Shown: positions 7,997 through 14,960 of the stretch, piece after piece
Numbering within the stretch: the first letter of the stretch is position 1
Layout: every line of letters begins with the position of its first letter
Source: an uncultured Lachnospiraceae bacterium
GTDB lineage: Bacteria; Bacillota; Clostridia; Lachnospirales; Lachnospiraceae
DNA length: 20,411 bases
Assembly (NCBI GenBank): GCA_937915975.1
Contig: CALGGL010000215.1
Coordinates: 1-20,411 of the forward strand
Direction: 5' to 3'
Position numbers and translations under genes: made by a program
The notes under the pieces: generated by a model
Told to the model about the DNA's origin: nothing
Seen by the model: only the letters and a program-made list of their open reading frames with translations
Databases searched by the model: none

Positions 7997-9058
7997 TTAT
8001 GAAAAGAATACATTTTTAATATCATTGAAAAATACAAGTACCATCAGTATCATTAAAAGTGCAAAGCCTATAAGATTTACAATCGCTTCCTTTTCCTGCG
8101 GAATTCTCTTTCTCCGGATTGCCTCGATAAAAAGGAACAAAAGTCTGCCACCGTCAAGTGCCGGAACAGGAAGAAGATTCATGATGCCGAGATTAACACT
8201 TAAGAGTATGCACCAGTTAATCATATTGAGAATAATATTTAACATGGTTTCCTTTACTCCGGAGCTTTCCTCCTTAACCTCTTCTATAATGTCATTAAAA
8301 GCTCCGCCTACACCTACCGGTCCCATTATGTCCGTACTCTTAACTCCGCCCGTAAAAATAAGCTTAAGGCTTGAAAATGTGGCGTTAACCCAATACCCAG
8401 TTTCATAAAATGCATATTTTAATGTTCCGCCGACACCTTTGGCTGCCACATTATATCTGTCTCTTGAAATACCTATATAGTAATTACCGTCTTCACCCTG
8501 TTTAGGAATAACCGTTACCTTTTCCCTGCTTCCATCTGTCTTTTTAACCACCATATCGATAGGCGATGCAGACTCGTGTGTAAGCATATATATCTGTATT
8601 TCTCTGAAGAAATGTACCTTCTTACCGCCTATTTCAACTATGGTATCTCCTACCTCAATGCCTGCTTCATAAGCAGCCCCCTCAGGATTTACGGCAGCTA
8701 TCTTTGCTTCATCGTAACCGCATCCGATTATTAATATAACCGAAAAAACAAGAGCAAGTATGAAGTTAAAAAACGGACCTGCAGCAATAACAAGTATTCT
8801 CACCCATACAGGCTTATTGGAAAATGCATTTTCATCCTCCGATTCTTCATTTTCTCCAAGCATCATACAATATCCGCCTATAGGAAGTATTCTTAACGAA
8901 TATTTTGTTTCCTTTTTTTGAAACGAAAAAATCGCAGGTCCCATTCCGATAGAGAACTCATTAACCGCAATATGATTTATCTTGGCAACGATAAAATGCC
9001 CCAATTCGTGAAAAAACACGACAATACCAAAGACAAGTATTATCAAAATTATATTCAT
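7997..9058 (-). CDS. rseP: RIP site-2 membrane metalloprotease RseP
   Basis: Intramembrane zinc protease that cuts single-pass substrates such as anti-sigma factors or remnant signal peptides. Counting from the GTG at 9067: HELGH (20-24) in the first membrane helix supplies two zinc ligands and the catalytic Glu21. A PDZ domain occupies about 118-200. NLLPVPALDGGRLLF (297-311) supplies the third ligand, Asp305. Further hydrophobic segments lie at about 94-115, 276-296 and 326-347. A GTG at 9067 is in frame, but the ATG at 9058 is better: AAGAGGTG ends 6 nt before it, and the ATG overlaps the dxr stop as ATGA, the usual arrangement for translational coupling. The real substrate in this organism is unknown. 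Its position among envelope-precursor genes is standard for Firmicutes. Confidence 0.96.
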   Translation of the reverse strand: MNIILIILVFGIVVFFHELGHFIVAKINHIAVNEFSIGMGPAIFSFQKKETKYSLRILPIGGYCMMLGENEESEDENAFSNKPVWVRILVIAAGPFFNFILALVFSVILIIGCGYDEAKIAAVNPEGAAYEAGIEVGDTIVEIGGKKVHFFREIQIYMLTHESASPIDMVVKKTDGSREKVTVIPKQGEDGNYYIGISRDRYNVAAKGVGGTLKYAFYETGYWVNATFSSLKLIFTGGVKSTDIMGPVGVGGAFNDIIEEVKEESSGVKETMLNIILNMINWCILLSVNLGIMNLLPVPALDGGRLLFLFIEAIRRKRIPQEKEAIVNLIGFALLMILMVLVFFNDIKNVFFS

Positions 9059-10203
9059 AATCTGCACCTCTTATCTATATACTCTTCAACCTCTTTTTGT
9101 ATATCAATAATTTGCTCAAGTGTCGGACTACCAATTAAACTGTGATTTTCCATGCAGTCATTAATAATGTCATATATTTCAAGAAATTTGATTTTCTTCG
9201 CAAGAAACAAAGCAACAGCCTTTTCATTTGCCGCATTGAAAACAGTCGGCATGGACCCACCCTTTTCTAATGAATTATATGCAAACTCAAGACCTTTAAA
9301 TACTTCTTTATCGGGCTTTTCAATTATTATTCCGTTCATCCTTGTAAAATCAAGCCTGTCTCCTGCAAGATATCTTCTTTCCGGATAATAAAGCGCATAC
9401 TGAATCGGAAGCTTCATATCAGGTGTTCCAAGCTGTGCCTTTACGGCTCCGTCTTCAAACTCAACCATGGAATGGATTATACTTTGCGGCTGTACAACAA
9501 CTTCGATTTGTGACGGCAAAACATCAAAGAGCCATCTTGCTTCAATCACCTCCAGTCCTTTATTGACCATTGTAGCAGAGTCTATGGTAATTTTATTACC
9601 CATACTCCAATTCGGGTGTTTTAAAGCATCTTCAACCGTTACATTTTCAAGCTCTTTTCTTGTTTTTCCTCTAAAAGGTCCGCCTGATGCGGTTATCAAA
9701 AGTCTGCTGACTTTATTGTTTTCTTCTCCGTGCAGGCACTGAAATATCGCGGAATGTTCACTGTCAACAGGAAGTATGCGGACATTATATTCCTTTGCCA
9801 TCGGCATGATAATATGTCCCGCAGTTACAAGTGTTTCCTTATTGGCAAGCGCTATGTCCTTTCCCGCCTTAATAGCCTCTACCGTAGGTCTTATTCCTAT
9901 CATACCTACTATGGCGGTGATAACTATATCAGCCTTAACGTATGTCGCAACCTCAATAAGACCATCCATTCCCGAAACTATCCTAATGTCAAATTCAGAC
10001 AAGGCAATTCTTAACTCCTTTGCCTTGTCTTCATCCCAAATTCCTATTATGTCAGGCTTAAATTCTCTTGCCTGCTTTTCAAGAAGTGACACATTACTTC
10101 CTGCGGCAAGAGCAACAACCCTTAAATCATCATTGGTTCTTACTATATCCAGACTCTGTGTTCCTATAGAGCCCGTTGAACCGATAATTGATATATACCT
10201 CAT
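9055..10203 (-). CDS. dxr: 1-deoxy-D-xylulose 5-phosphate reductoisomerase
   Basis: First committed step of the MEP pathway: NADPH- and metal-dependent conversion of DXP to MEP; the target of fosmidomycin. The N-terminal Rossmann motif GSTGSIG is at 8-14. NKET is at 121-124. Metal-binding Asp147 and Glu149 sit in DSEH, followed by the TASGGPFR flexible-loop region (171-178), and the third metal ligand is Glu218 in NKGLEVIEA. At 382 residues it is full length. GGAGG at 10212-10208 is only 4 nt from the ATG, a rather short spacing, but no other start fits because the conserved domain begins at residue 3. The stop overlaps the rseP start by 4 nt. The 60 nt before it, up to cdsA, is the longest internal gap in the operon. 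Confidence 0.98.
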   Translation of the reverse strand: MRYISIIGSTGSIGTQSLDIVRTNDDLRVVALAAGSNVSLLEKQAREFKPDIIGIWDEDKAKELRIALSEFDIRIVSGMDGLIEVATYVKADIVITAIVGMIGIRPTVEAIKAGKDIALANKETLVTAGHIIMPMAKEYNVRILPVDSEHSAIFQCLHGEENNKVSRLLITASGGPFRGKTRKELENVTVEDALKHPNWSMGNKITIDSATMVNKGLEVIEARWLFDVLPSQIEVVVQPQSIIHSMVEFEDGAVKAQLGTPDMKLPIQYALYYPERRYLAGDRLDFTRMNGIIIEKPDKEVFKGLEFAYNSLEKGGSMPTVFNAANEKAVALFLAKKIKFLEIYDIINDCMENHSLIGSPTLEQIIDIQKEVEEYIDKRCRL

Positions 10204-10263
10204 ATATCCTCCAAATTATTATAACCAAACCATTAACTACTCCGGTACAATCACCTACAAAAT

Positions 10264-11067
10264 CTATGATATCATAAACATAAGCAGATAGTATATAACC
10301 GGTGCGGTAAATATTATACTGTCAAATCTGTCAAGAATTCCGCCATGTCCCGGTATAAGATTGCTGTAGTCCTTTATATCGTTATTTCTCTTGATTGCCG
10401 AAGCGGTTAAATCTCCGATAACAGCCACGATTGCTCCCGCAAATCCGATTATCGCAAATACTGCCACACTGTTATCTATGACATATACATATTTATCAAA
10501 AAAGAATCCGTAAACTCCTCCTACCACAGCCGAACCGAGTAAACCACCTACAAGGCCTTCTATACTTTTCTTGGGACTTAATTTCGGAGACATCTTATGC
10601 TTACCCATGGTTACACCCGCACAATATGCAAGCGTATCATTTACCCATGAACAAATAAATATCATAATTACAAGTATGCCGCCGTTTTTAAGTATTCTTA
10701 TCTCATATACATAAGAAAGCATAAAGCTTGTATAAAAGAATCCGAATATTACCGCCATAATATCCTTATCCGTATATTTAGGATAAGCAAATACATATAT
10801 AGCCAGAATAACTAAAATCGCAACGATAAACATAAACAAAAGATACTGCCTGAAATCAAAAAACAACATAAGGTAGTAAGCCACAACTGCCGCATAACCC
10901 GCAAATCCAAGCAAAGTATTATGCTGCTTATATATTCTTAAAAGCTCAAACATACCACCTATGGATAAAAGCAATACCGCCGCTCCCGTTACATAACCTC
11001 CAAGGTATAAAACAACTACGGCAAGTACAACAAGAACTATTCCACTTAAAAGTCTTTGCTTAAACAT
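10264..11067 (-). CDS. cdsA: Phosphatidate cytidylyltransferase (CDP-diglyceride synthase)
   Basis: Integral membrane enzyme that makes CDP-diacylglycerol from CTP and phosphatidic acid, the branch point for phospholipid synthesis. The C-terminal CDS signature is intact at 223-249: SAIKR, then KD, then PGHGGILDRFD, which carries the metal-binding acidic residues. The rest is a run of hydrophobic helices (roughly 5-40, 53-95, 105-120, 130-150, 172-190, 200-220 and 250-265). Length 267 is typical. The ATG follows the uppS stop codon with no gap, so it probably depends on translation of uppS; a GGCGGGG stretch about 8 nt upstream is the only Shine-Dalgarno-like sequence. Next to uppS it links phospholipid and undecaprenyl lipid supply. 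Confidence 0.97.
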   Translation of the reverse strand: MFKQRLLSGIVLVVLAVVVLYLGGYVTGAAVLLLSIGGMFELLRIYKQHNTLLGFAGYAAVVAYYLMLFFDFRQYLLFMFIVAILVILAIYVFAYPKYTDKDIMAVIFGFFYTSFMLSYVYEIRILKNGGILVIMIFICSWVNDTLAYCAGVTMGKHKMSPKLSPKKSIEGLVGGLLGSAVVGGVYGFFFDKYVYVIDNSVAVFAIIGFAGAIVAVIGDLTASAIKRNNDIKDYSNLIPGHGGILDRFDSIIFTAPVIYYLLMFMIS

Positions 11068-11793
11068 CTACTTTACCCCGCCAAATCTTCTGTCTCTGCC
11101 ATTATAATATCTGACTGCTTTCTTCAATTCATCCATATCAAAATCCGGCCACAGACAGTCCGTAAAATAAAACTCGGCATATGCAAGCTGCCAAATCAGA
11201 TAATTCGAAAGTCTTTCCTCTCCGCTTGTTCTGATAAGAAGGTCCGGATCGGGTATATCCTTTGTATCAAGATATGAGGCTATAGTATCTTCAGTTATGT
11301 CATCATCGATTTTTCCTTCCTTAACATCACTGATAAGCTTCTTTACACCTCTTCTTATCTCATCACGTCCACCATAATTGATGGCTATGGTAAGATTGAG
11401 TCCGTTATATATCTTTGATACCTCTTCGAGTTCCTCTATCTTGGCAACAATGTCAGAATCGAGAGCTTTTCTGTCTCCGATAATTCTGACACACATATTG
11501 TTTTTTTCAGCATCTTCTATGCATTTTGCAAGATAATCACGCAGAAGGTTCATTATTCCGGAAACCTCTTCGACAGAACGCTTCCAGTTTTCGGTAGAAA
11601 ATGCATATAAGGTCAGATATTTTATGCCAAGCTCATCCGCATCACGGCAAACCTGTTCAAGTATCTTTGCACCTGCCTTATGACCGAAATTTCTCGGCAT
11701 AAGCCTTTTCTTTGCCCACCTTCCGTTTCCGTCCATAATTATGGCAACATGACATGGAATATTCAATTTTACACCATCTATAACCTTTTCCAA
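11068..11793 (-). CDS. uppS: Isoprenyl transferase (undecaprenyl diphosphate synthase)
   Basis: Cis-prenyltransferase that elongates farnesyl diphosphate with isopentenyl units to make undecaprenyl diphosphate, the lipid carrier for peptidoglycan and other wall polymers. Conserved blocks: HVAIIMDGNGRW with catalytic Asp (residue 21 from the start chosen here), FSTENW, and IRTSGEERLSNYLIWQ near the C-terminus. The frame is open upstream to a GTG at 11826 (252 aa), but no Shine-Dalgarno sequence precedes it. AAAAGGAG at 11810-11803 lies 9 nt before an in-frame TTG at 11793. That start gives a 241-residue protein with the short leader usual in clostridia, so I chose it. The gene uses isoprenoid units made by the dxr and ispG pathway encoded downstream. 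Confidence 0.95.
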   Translation of the reverse strand: MEKVIDGVKLNIPCHVAIIMDGNGRWAKKRLMPRNFGHKAGAKILEQVCRDADELGIKYLTLYAFSTENWKRSVEEVSGIMNLLRDYLAKCIEDAEKNNMCVRIIGDRKALDSDIVAKIEELEEVSKIYNGLNLTIAINYGGRDEIRRGVKKLISDVKEGKIDDDITEDTIASYLDTKDIPDPDLLIRTSGEERLSNYLIWQLAYAEFYFTDCLWPDFDMDELKKAVRYYNGRDRRFGGVK

Positions 11794-11847
11794 AACCGGG
11801 TACTCCTTTTTTGATTGGTTAATCACTTAATCAATTTTTCGTCATTA

Positions 11848-12393
11848 TTACACGGTAAGAATTTCCTTTGACTTTTCTTCTACTGCAGCCTCAATCATAC
11901 TTATATACTTATCTGTCATCTTCTGAATCTTATCCTCGTTATCCTTAAGCTCATCATCTGACATTTCATTTGCCTTATTCATTTTCTTTACCGCCTCATT
12001 GGCATCACGTCTTACGTTTCTTACTGCAACCTTTGCTGCCTCACCTTTTTTCTTAACATCCTTAACCATTTCTTTTCTTCTGTCCTCGGTAAGCTCAGGG
12101 AAATTGATGATAACAGCCTTGCCGTCATTATTTGGAGTTACACCCAAATCCGAGGTAAGAATAGCCTTCTCGATTTCCTTTATAAGACTTGCTTCCCAAG
12201 GCTGAATAATGATTGTTCTTGCCTCCGGTACAGTAATGTTTGCCACCTGCTGTAACGGTGATGGCGTACCGTAATAATCTACTCTTAGCTTATCTAAGAT
12301 ATGCGGATTGGCTCTTCCCGCTCTGATACTTGCATATTCAGATCTTAAGCTGTCTACTGATTTTGACATTTTTTCTTCATACTGTTTTAACAT
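11848..12393 (-). CDS. frr: Ribosome recycling factor
   Basis: With EF-G it splits the post-termination ribosome so that subunits can be reused. The 181 residues match the family's usual length of about 185. Signature stretches: SIRAGRANPHILD (22-34), VDYYGTP (38-44), IIIQPWE (61-67) at the tRNA-shaped head, and RNVRRDANE (125-133) in the three-helix bundle, including the conserved arginine region. The C-terminal half is strongly helical and charged, as expected. AAAGGA at 12407-12402 is 8 nt before the ATG. It follows pyrH by 35 nt, the near-universal bacterial pairing, and uppS starts 54 nt downstream, reckoned from the TTG. Confidence 0.98.
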   Translation of the reverse strand: MLKQYEEKMSKSVDSLRSEYASIRAGRANPHILDKLRVDYYGTPSPLQQVANITVPEARTIIIQPWEASLIKEIEKAILTSDLGVTPNNDGKAVIINFPELTEDRRKEMVKDVKKKGEAAKVAVRNVRRDANEAVKKMNKANEMSDDELKDNEDKIQKMTDKYISMIEAAVEEKSKEILTV

Positions 12394-12428
12394 AATTTTT
12401 TTCCTTTCTGATATATGTTTTTTATTAA

Positions 12429-13136
12429 CTATTCACATTTTACCATTGTTCCCGTAAACTGACCCGAAACGGTTTTTATAATACTGTCTTCTTCATTTAG
12501 TCCGAAAAGCATCATAGGCATATTGTTTTCCATAGCAAGAACTGCTGCGGCAAGATCTATAACTCCAAGCTTTTTATCGATTATCTCACTGATTTCAAGA
12601 CTGTCATACTTTTTGGCATCGGGATTAAGCTTAGGATCACTGTCATATACACCGTCTATGGCCTTTGCCATAAGTATGGCATCACACTCTGTTTCAACCG
12701 CCATAAGTACAGTTGCCGTATCGGTTGAAAAATACGGATGTCCGGTTCCTCCGGCAAAGAAAACAACCTCTCCTTTTTCAAGATACTCTATAGCCTTATC
12801 CTTATTGAAAAGCTCTGTCATACTTCCACACATAAAAGGTGTCATAATGTGGGATTTTACACCCTGCCTTCTAAGCGCATCCGAGGTATAAAGGCAATTC
12901 ATAACAGTTGCAAGCATTCCTATCTGGTCCGCCTTCACCCTTTCCATATGCTCAGAGGTTCTTCCTCTCCAGAAGTTTCCTCCGCCTATAACTATGCTGA
13001 CCTCAATTCCTTTATCTATTACCTCTTTTATCTGCTTTGAAACCTCCACAACCGTTTCATCATCAAAGCCTGTCTTTTTATCACCCGCAAGAGCTTCTCC
13101 GCTTAGCTTAAGCAAAATTCTTTTCATATCCATCAT
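12429..13136 (-). CDS. pyrH: Uridylate (UMP) kinase
   Basis: Bacterial amino-acid-kinase-fold UMP kinase, phosphorylating UMP to UDP; hexameric and usually regulated by GTP and UTP in this family. Conserved blocks: KLSGEAL (10-16), the phosphate-binding GGGNFWRGR (51-59), AGGTGHPYFSTDTA (128-141), and DGVYDSDPK (161-169), where ATP binds. Length 235 is normal. Two adjacent ATGs (13136 and 13133) share an AGGAG at 13147-13143, 6 and 9 nt away. The difference is one residue and I kept the first. The gene begins 9 nt after the bactofilin-like gene, whose stop codon overlaps this Shine-Dalgarno sequence, so the two are probably coupled. Confidence 0.98.
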   Translation of the reverse strand: MMDMKRILLKLSGEALAGDKKTGFDDETVVEVSKQIKEVIDKGIEVSIVIGGGNFWRGRTSEHMERVKADQIGMLATVMNCLYTSDALRRQGVKSHIMTPFMCGSMTELFNKDKAIEYLEKGEVVFFAGGTGHPYFSTDTATVLMAVETECDAILMAKAIDGVYDSDPKLNPDAKKYDSLEISEIIDKKLGVIDLAAAVLAMENNMPMMLFGLNEEDSIIKTVSGQFTGTMVKCE

Positions 13137-13145
13137 TTGTCACTC

Positions 13146-14318
13146 CTATTCAAAAAAGCTCTTAACGTCTATCTCCGAGTAGCACTGTGAACAGCGGCCT
13201 TCTATAACGGCACCGTTATTAATCTGAACAGAACGTGATTTGATGTCTCCCATAATAACTGCTGTTGAGTCTACAATCACAGGTCCCTGTACATCTATAT
13301 CACCGTTTACGGCACCGGCTATAACTGCTGAAGTTGCTGTAACATTTCCAACCACAACCGTTCCGACGCCTATCTTGACACTGCCCTCGGTTACTACCTC
13401 TCCCTTTAGCTTTGCGGCATTGGCATATACCTCTCCTGCCTCAATATTACCTTCAACGGTACCGCCGATTATAAGCTTTCCTGCACATTTGATATCTCCT
13501 TCAACGGTTCCGATTACATCTATACCGCCATCTGTCTCTATATTTCCCTTGATGGTTGTACCCTTTGTAATATATGTAGTATCGTCAGCAAGAATGCTGC
13601 TTGCCTCCTGCTCCTTTTCAGCCGTGGTTTCTTCCTCAACTATCTTTTCTTCTATATCAGCCATGTTGTCTGCCTCCTCATAATCATAAGCTTCTGATTC
13701 GCTTTCATTTCTGTTATTTATTGCTGTTTCAACAGCCTCATTTAAATCCATATTTTCAAGTGCGTTTGCCTCAGGCTCAAGTGCCAAAGCATCATCTGTA
13801 TTTTCAAGCATATTTTCCTCATCAAGAGCGTCTGCCGACTTTAATTCATCATCTCCGTAGGTTTCCACAGCCTCACGATACTCTTCTTGTTCTTCAGTGT
13901 CTGTCTCTTTGTCAACATTTTCATTGTACGCCTCTTCAGAAGGAAGTGCCTCTAAAAGCTCTTCCTCAACAGTCTCTTCTTCAAAAGCCTCGATTCCCTC
14001 TTCTATACCTTCATCCTCATCCTTTACTATCTCAGCATCGGGAATACTGTTATATTCCGAATCTTCGGAAGTTTCTTCGGATGCATAATCAGACTCATTA
14101 TCCTTTACGACATCGTCCGGCTTCTTGTCAAATGTATCTATATTGATATCATCAATATTTTCCAGCATATCCTCCGGAGCAATATCCATATCATCATTGC
14201 TGTCAAATGTATTAACTATATCTTCATCATCATATTCATTGGCAAGCTCATCCTTATCAGGCATAAGCTCATTAACCGCTTGAGCAAAATCTCTTTTAAA
14301 ATCTTTAAAGAATCCCAT
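13146..14318 (-). CDS. Bactofilin-like polymer-forming protein with long acidic N-terminal region
   Basis: The C-terminal part (about 248-380) is a bactofilin (DUF583-type) right-handed beta-helix. Short repeats of the form hydrophobic-x-G-x-(I/V)-x-G recur: GTTIKGNI, GTVEGDI, GTVEGNI, AAKLKGEV, GTVVVGNV, GAVNGDI, AVIMGDI, AVIEGRC. Bactofilins self-assemble without nucleotide into cytoskeletal filaments, often at the membrane. The first 18 residues (MGFFKDFKRDFAQAVNEL) could form an amphipathic membrane-binding helix. Between them lie about 230 very acidic, Glu/Asp-rich residues, presumably disordered, which is far longer than the tail of ordinary bactofilins (whole proteins usually 100-200 aa). 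It ends with RCSQCYSEIDVKSFFE, a CxxC pair of unknown purpose. AGGAGG 7 nt upstream supports the start. As first gene of the operon it has its own promoter at 14395-14367. Confidence 0.88.
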   Translation of the reverse strand: MGFFKDFKRDFAQAVNELMPDKDELANEYDDEDIVNTFDSNDDMDIAPEDMLENIDDINIDTFDKKPDDVVKDNESDYASEETSEDSEYNSIPDAEIVKDEDEGIEEGIEAFEEETVEEELLEALPSEEAYNENVDKETDTEEQEEYREAVETYGDDELKSADALDEENMLENTDDALALEPEANALENMDLNEAVETAINNRNESESEAYDYEEADNMADIEEKIVEEETTAEKEQEASSILADDTTYITKGTTIKGNIETDGGIDVIGTVEGDIKCAGKLIIGGTVEGNIEAGEVYANAAKLKGEVVTEGSVKIGVGTVVVGNVTATSAVIAGAVNGDIDVQGPVIVDSTAVIMGDIKSRSVQINNGAVIEGRCSQCYSEIDVKSFFE

Positions 14319-14366
14319 TTTTATCCTCCTGTTTGATTATTTATCCGTTACATAACCATCTTTTTT

Positions 14367-14395
14367 ATTATACACTATTTGATTATCTAAATCAA
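14367..14395 (-). promoter_or_regulatory. Promoter of the bactofilin-pyrH-...-polC operon
   Basis: On the minus strand TTGATT (14395-14390), exactly 17 nt, then perfect TATAAT (14372-14367): a good sigma-A-type promoter. It starts inside the stop codon of the preceding alpha/beta-hydrolase gene and would give a leader of about 40 nt before the ATG at 14318. The leader contains AGGAGG. Readthrough from the upstream operon is also possible because no terminator lies between. Confidence 0.65.
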
Positions 14396-14943
14396 TTTGA
14401 AAAGCCTTTAAAGAGCTTAACAATTACCATTAAAATTGCAAAGCTGATATTAATATCATCCTCTGATTCAAGAGAATGTCCCACATCCTCAAACTGTTTT
14501 AATGCGACATCCTGTTCCACACAATATATCTTAAGCCTTCTGCTGTCTAAAAATCTGTCATTTTTTCCTGCTACTACTATGCATTTTCCCCTTTTCATAT
14601 ATTTTAATGCACTCTGAACAGGCGTCAGATATATATGTCTGACTCTTATCTTATAGTATTCCTCAAAATATCCGGCAAGTGTGGTTCCCATACTTTTGGA
14701 GATAAAAACCACATCTTCATATTTCGAAAAATCAACTTTATCAAGCGTTTTTTTAATAAAAGGTATGGATTCCTCAATAAGTCCGTCTATGTCATTTTTA
14801 TCACCCTTAAGCTTATAATTATAATCGAGTCTTATTATCTCATAGCCCTTGCTTTCAAACACCTTTCCGGCATAATATAGAAGCGGCTTATCCGTGCTGT
14901 AATTTCTGCCGGGAAATTCCACCATCAATTTCTTATCTGCCAT
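14392..14943 (-). CDS. Small alpha/beta-hydrolase-fold protein, function unknown
   Basis: A 183-residue protein with the layout of a minimal alpha/beta hydrolase. It starts with a strand, LMVEFPGRNYS (6-16), that resembles an oxyanion-hole region. The nucleophile elbow VFISKSMGTT (79-88) puts Ser84 in S-x-S-x-G rather than G-x-S-x-G. Candidate acid Asp129 or Asp133 sits in AGKNDRFLD (125-133), and candidate His156 in EDVGHSLES. No signal peptide, so probably cytoplasmic. GAGGTG 7 nt before the ATG supports the start, which is 17 nt after the PEP-domain gene, so the two are co-transcribed. The substrate cannot be inferred; esterase, thioesterase or acyl-hydrolase activity are all possible. Confidence 0.75.
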   Translation of the reverse strand: MADKKLMVEFPGRNYSTDKPLLYYAGKVFESKGYEIIRLDYNYKLKGDKNDIDGLIEESIPFIKKTLDKVDFSKYEDVVFISKSMGTTLAGYFEEYYKIRVRHIYLTPVQSALKYMKRGKCIVVAGKNDRFLDSRRLKIYCVEQDVALKQFEDVGHSLESEDDINISFAILMVIVKLFKGFSN

Positions 14944-14960
14944 TGCATCACCTCATACCC

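Noticed and set aside
10204..10263. Internal promoter or terminator between cdsA and dxr
   Set aside because: A TATAAT occurs in the gap but has no acceptable -35 box at the right distance, and the small ATGATATCAT palindrome at the cdsA end has no T-run.
13601..14146. A 181-codon plus-strand frame rich in Pro, Leu and His
   Set aside because: It is the complement of the Glu/Asp-rich region of the bactofilin-like gene. Biased codons there keep the antisense frame open by chance.
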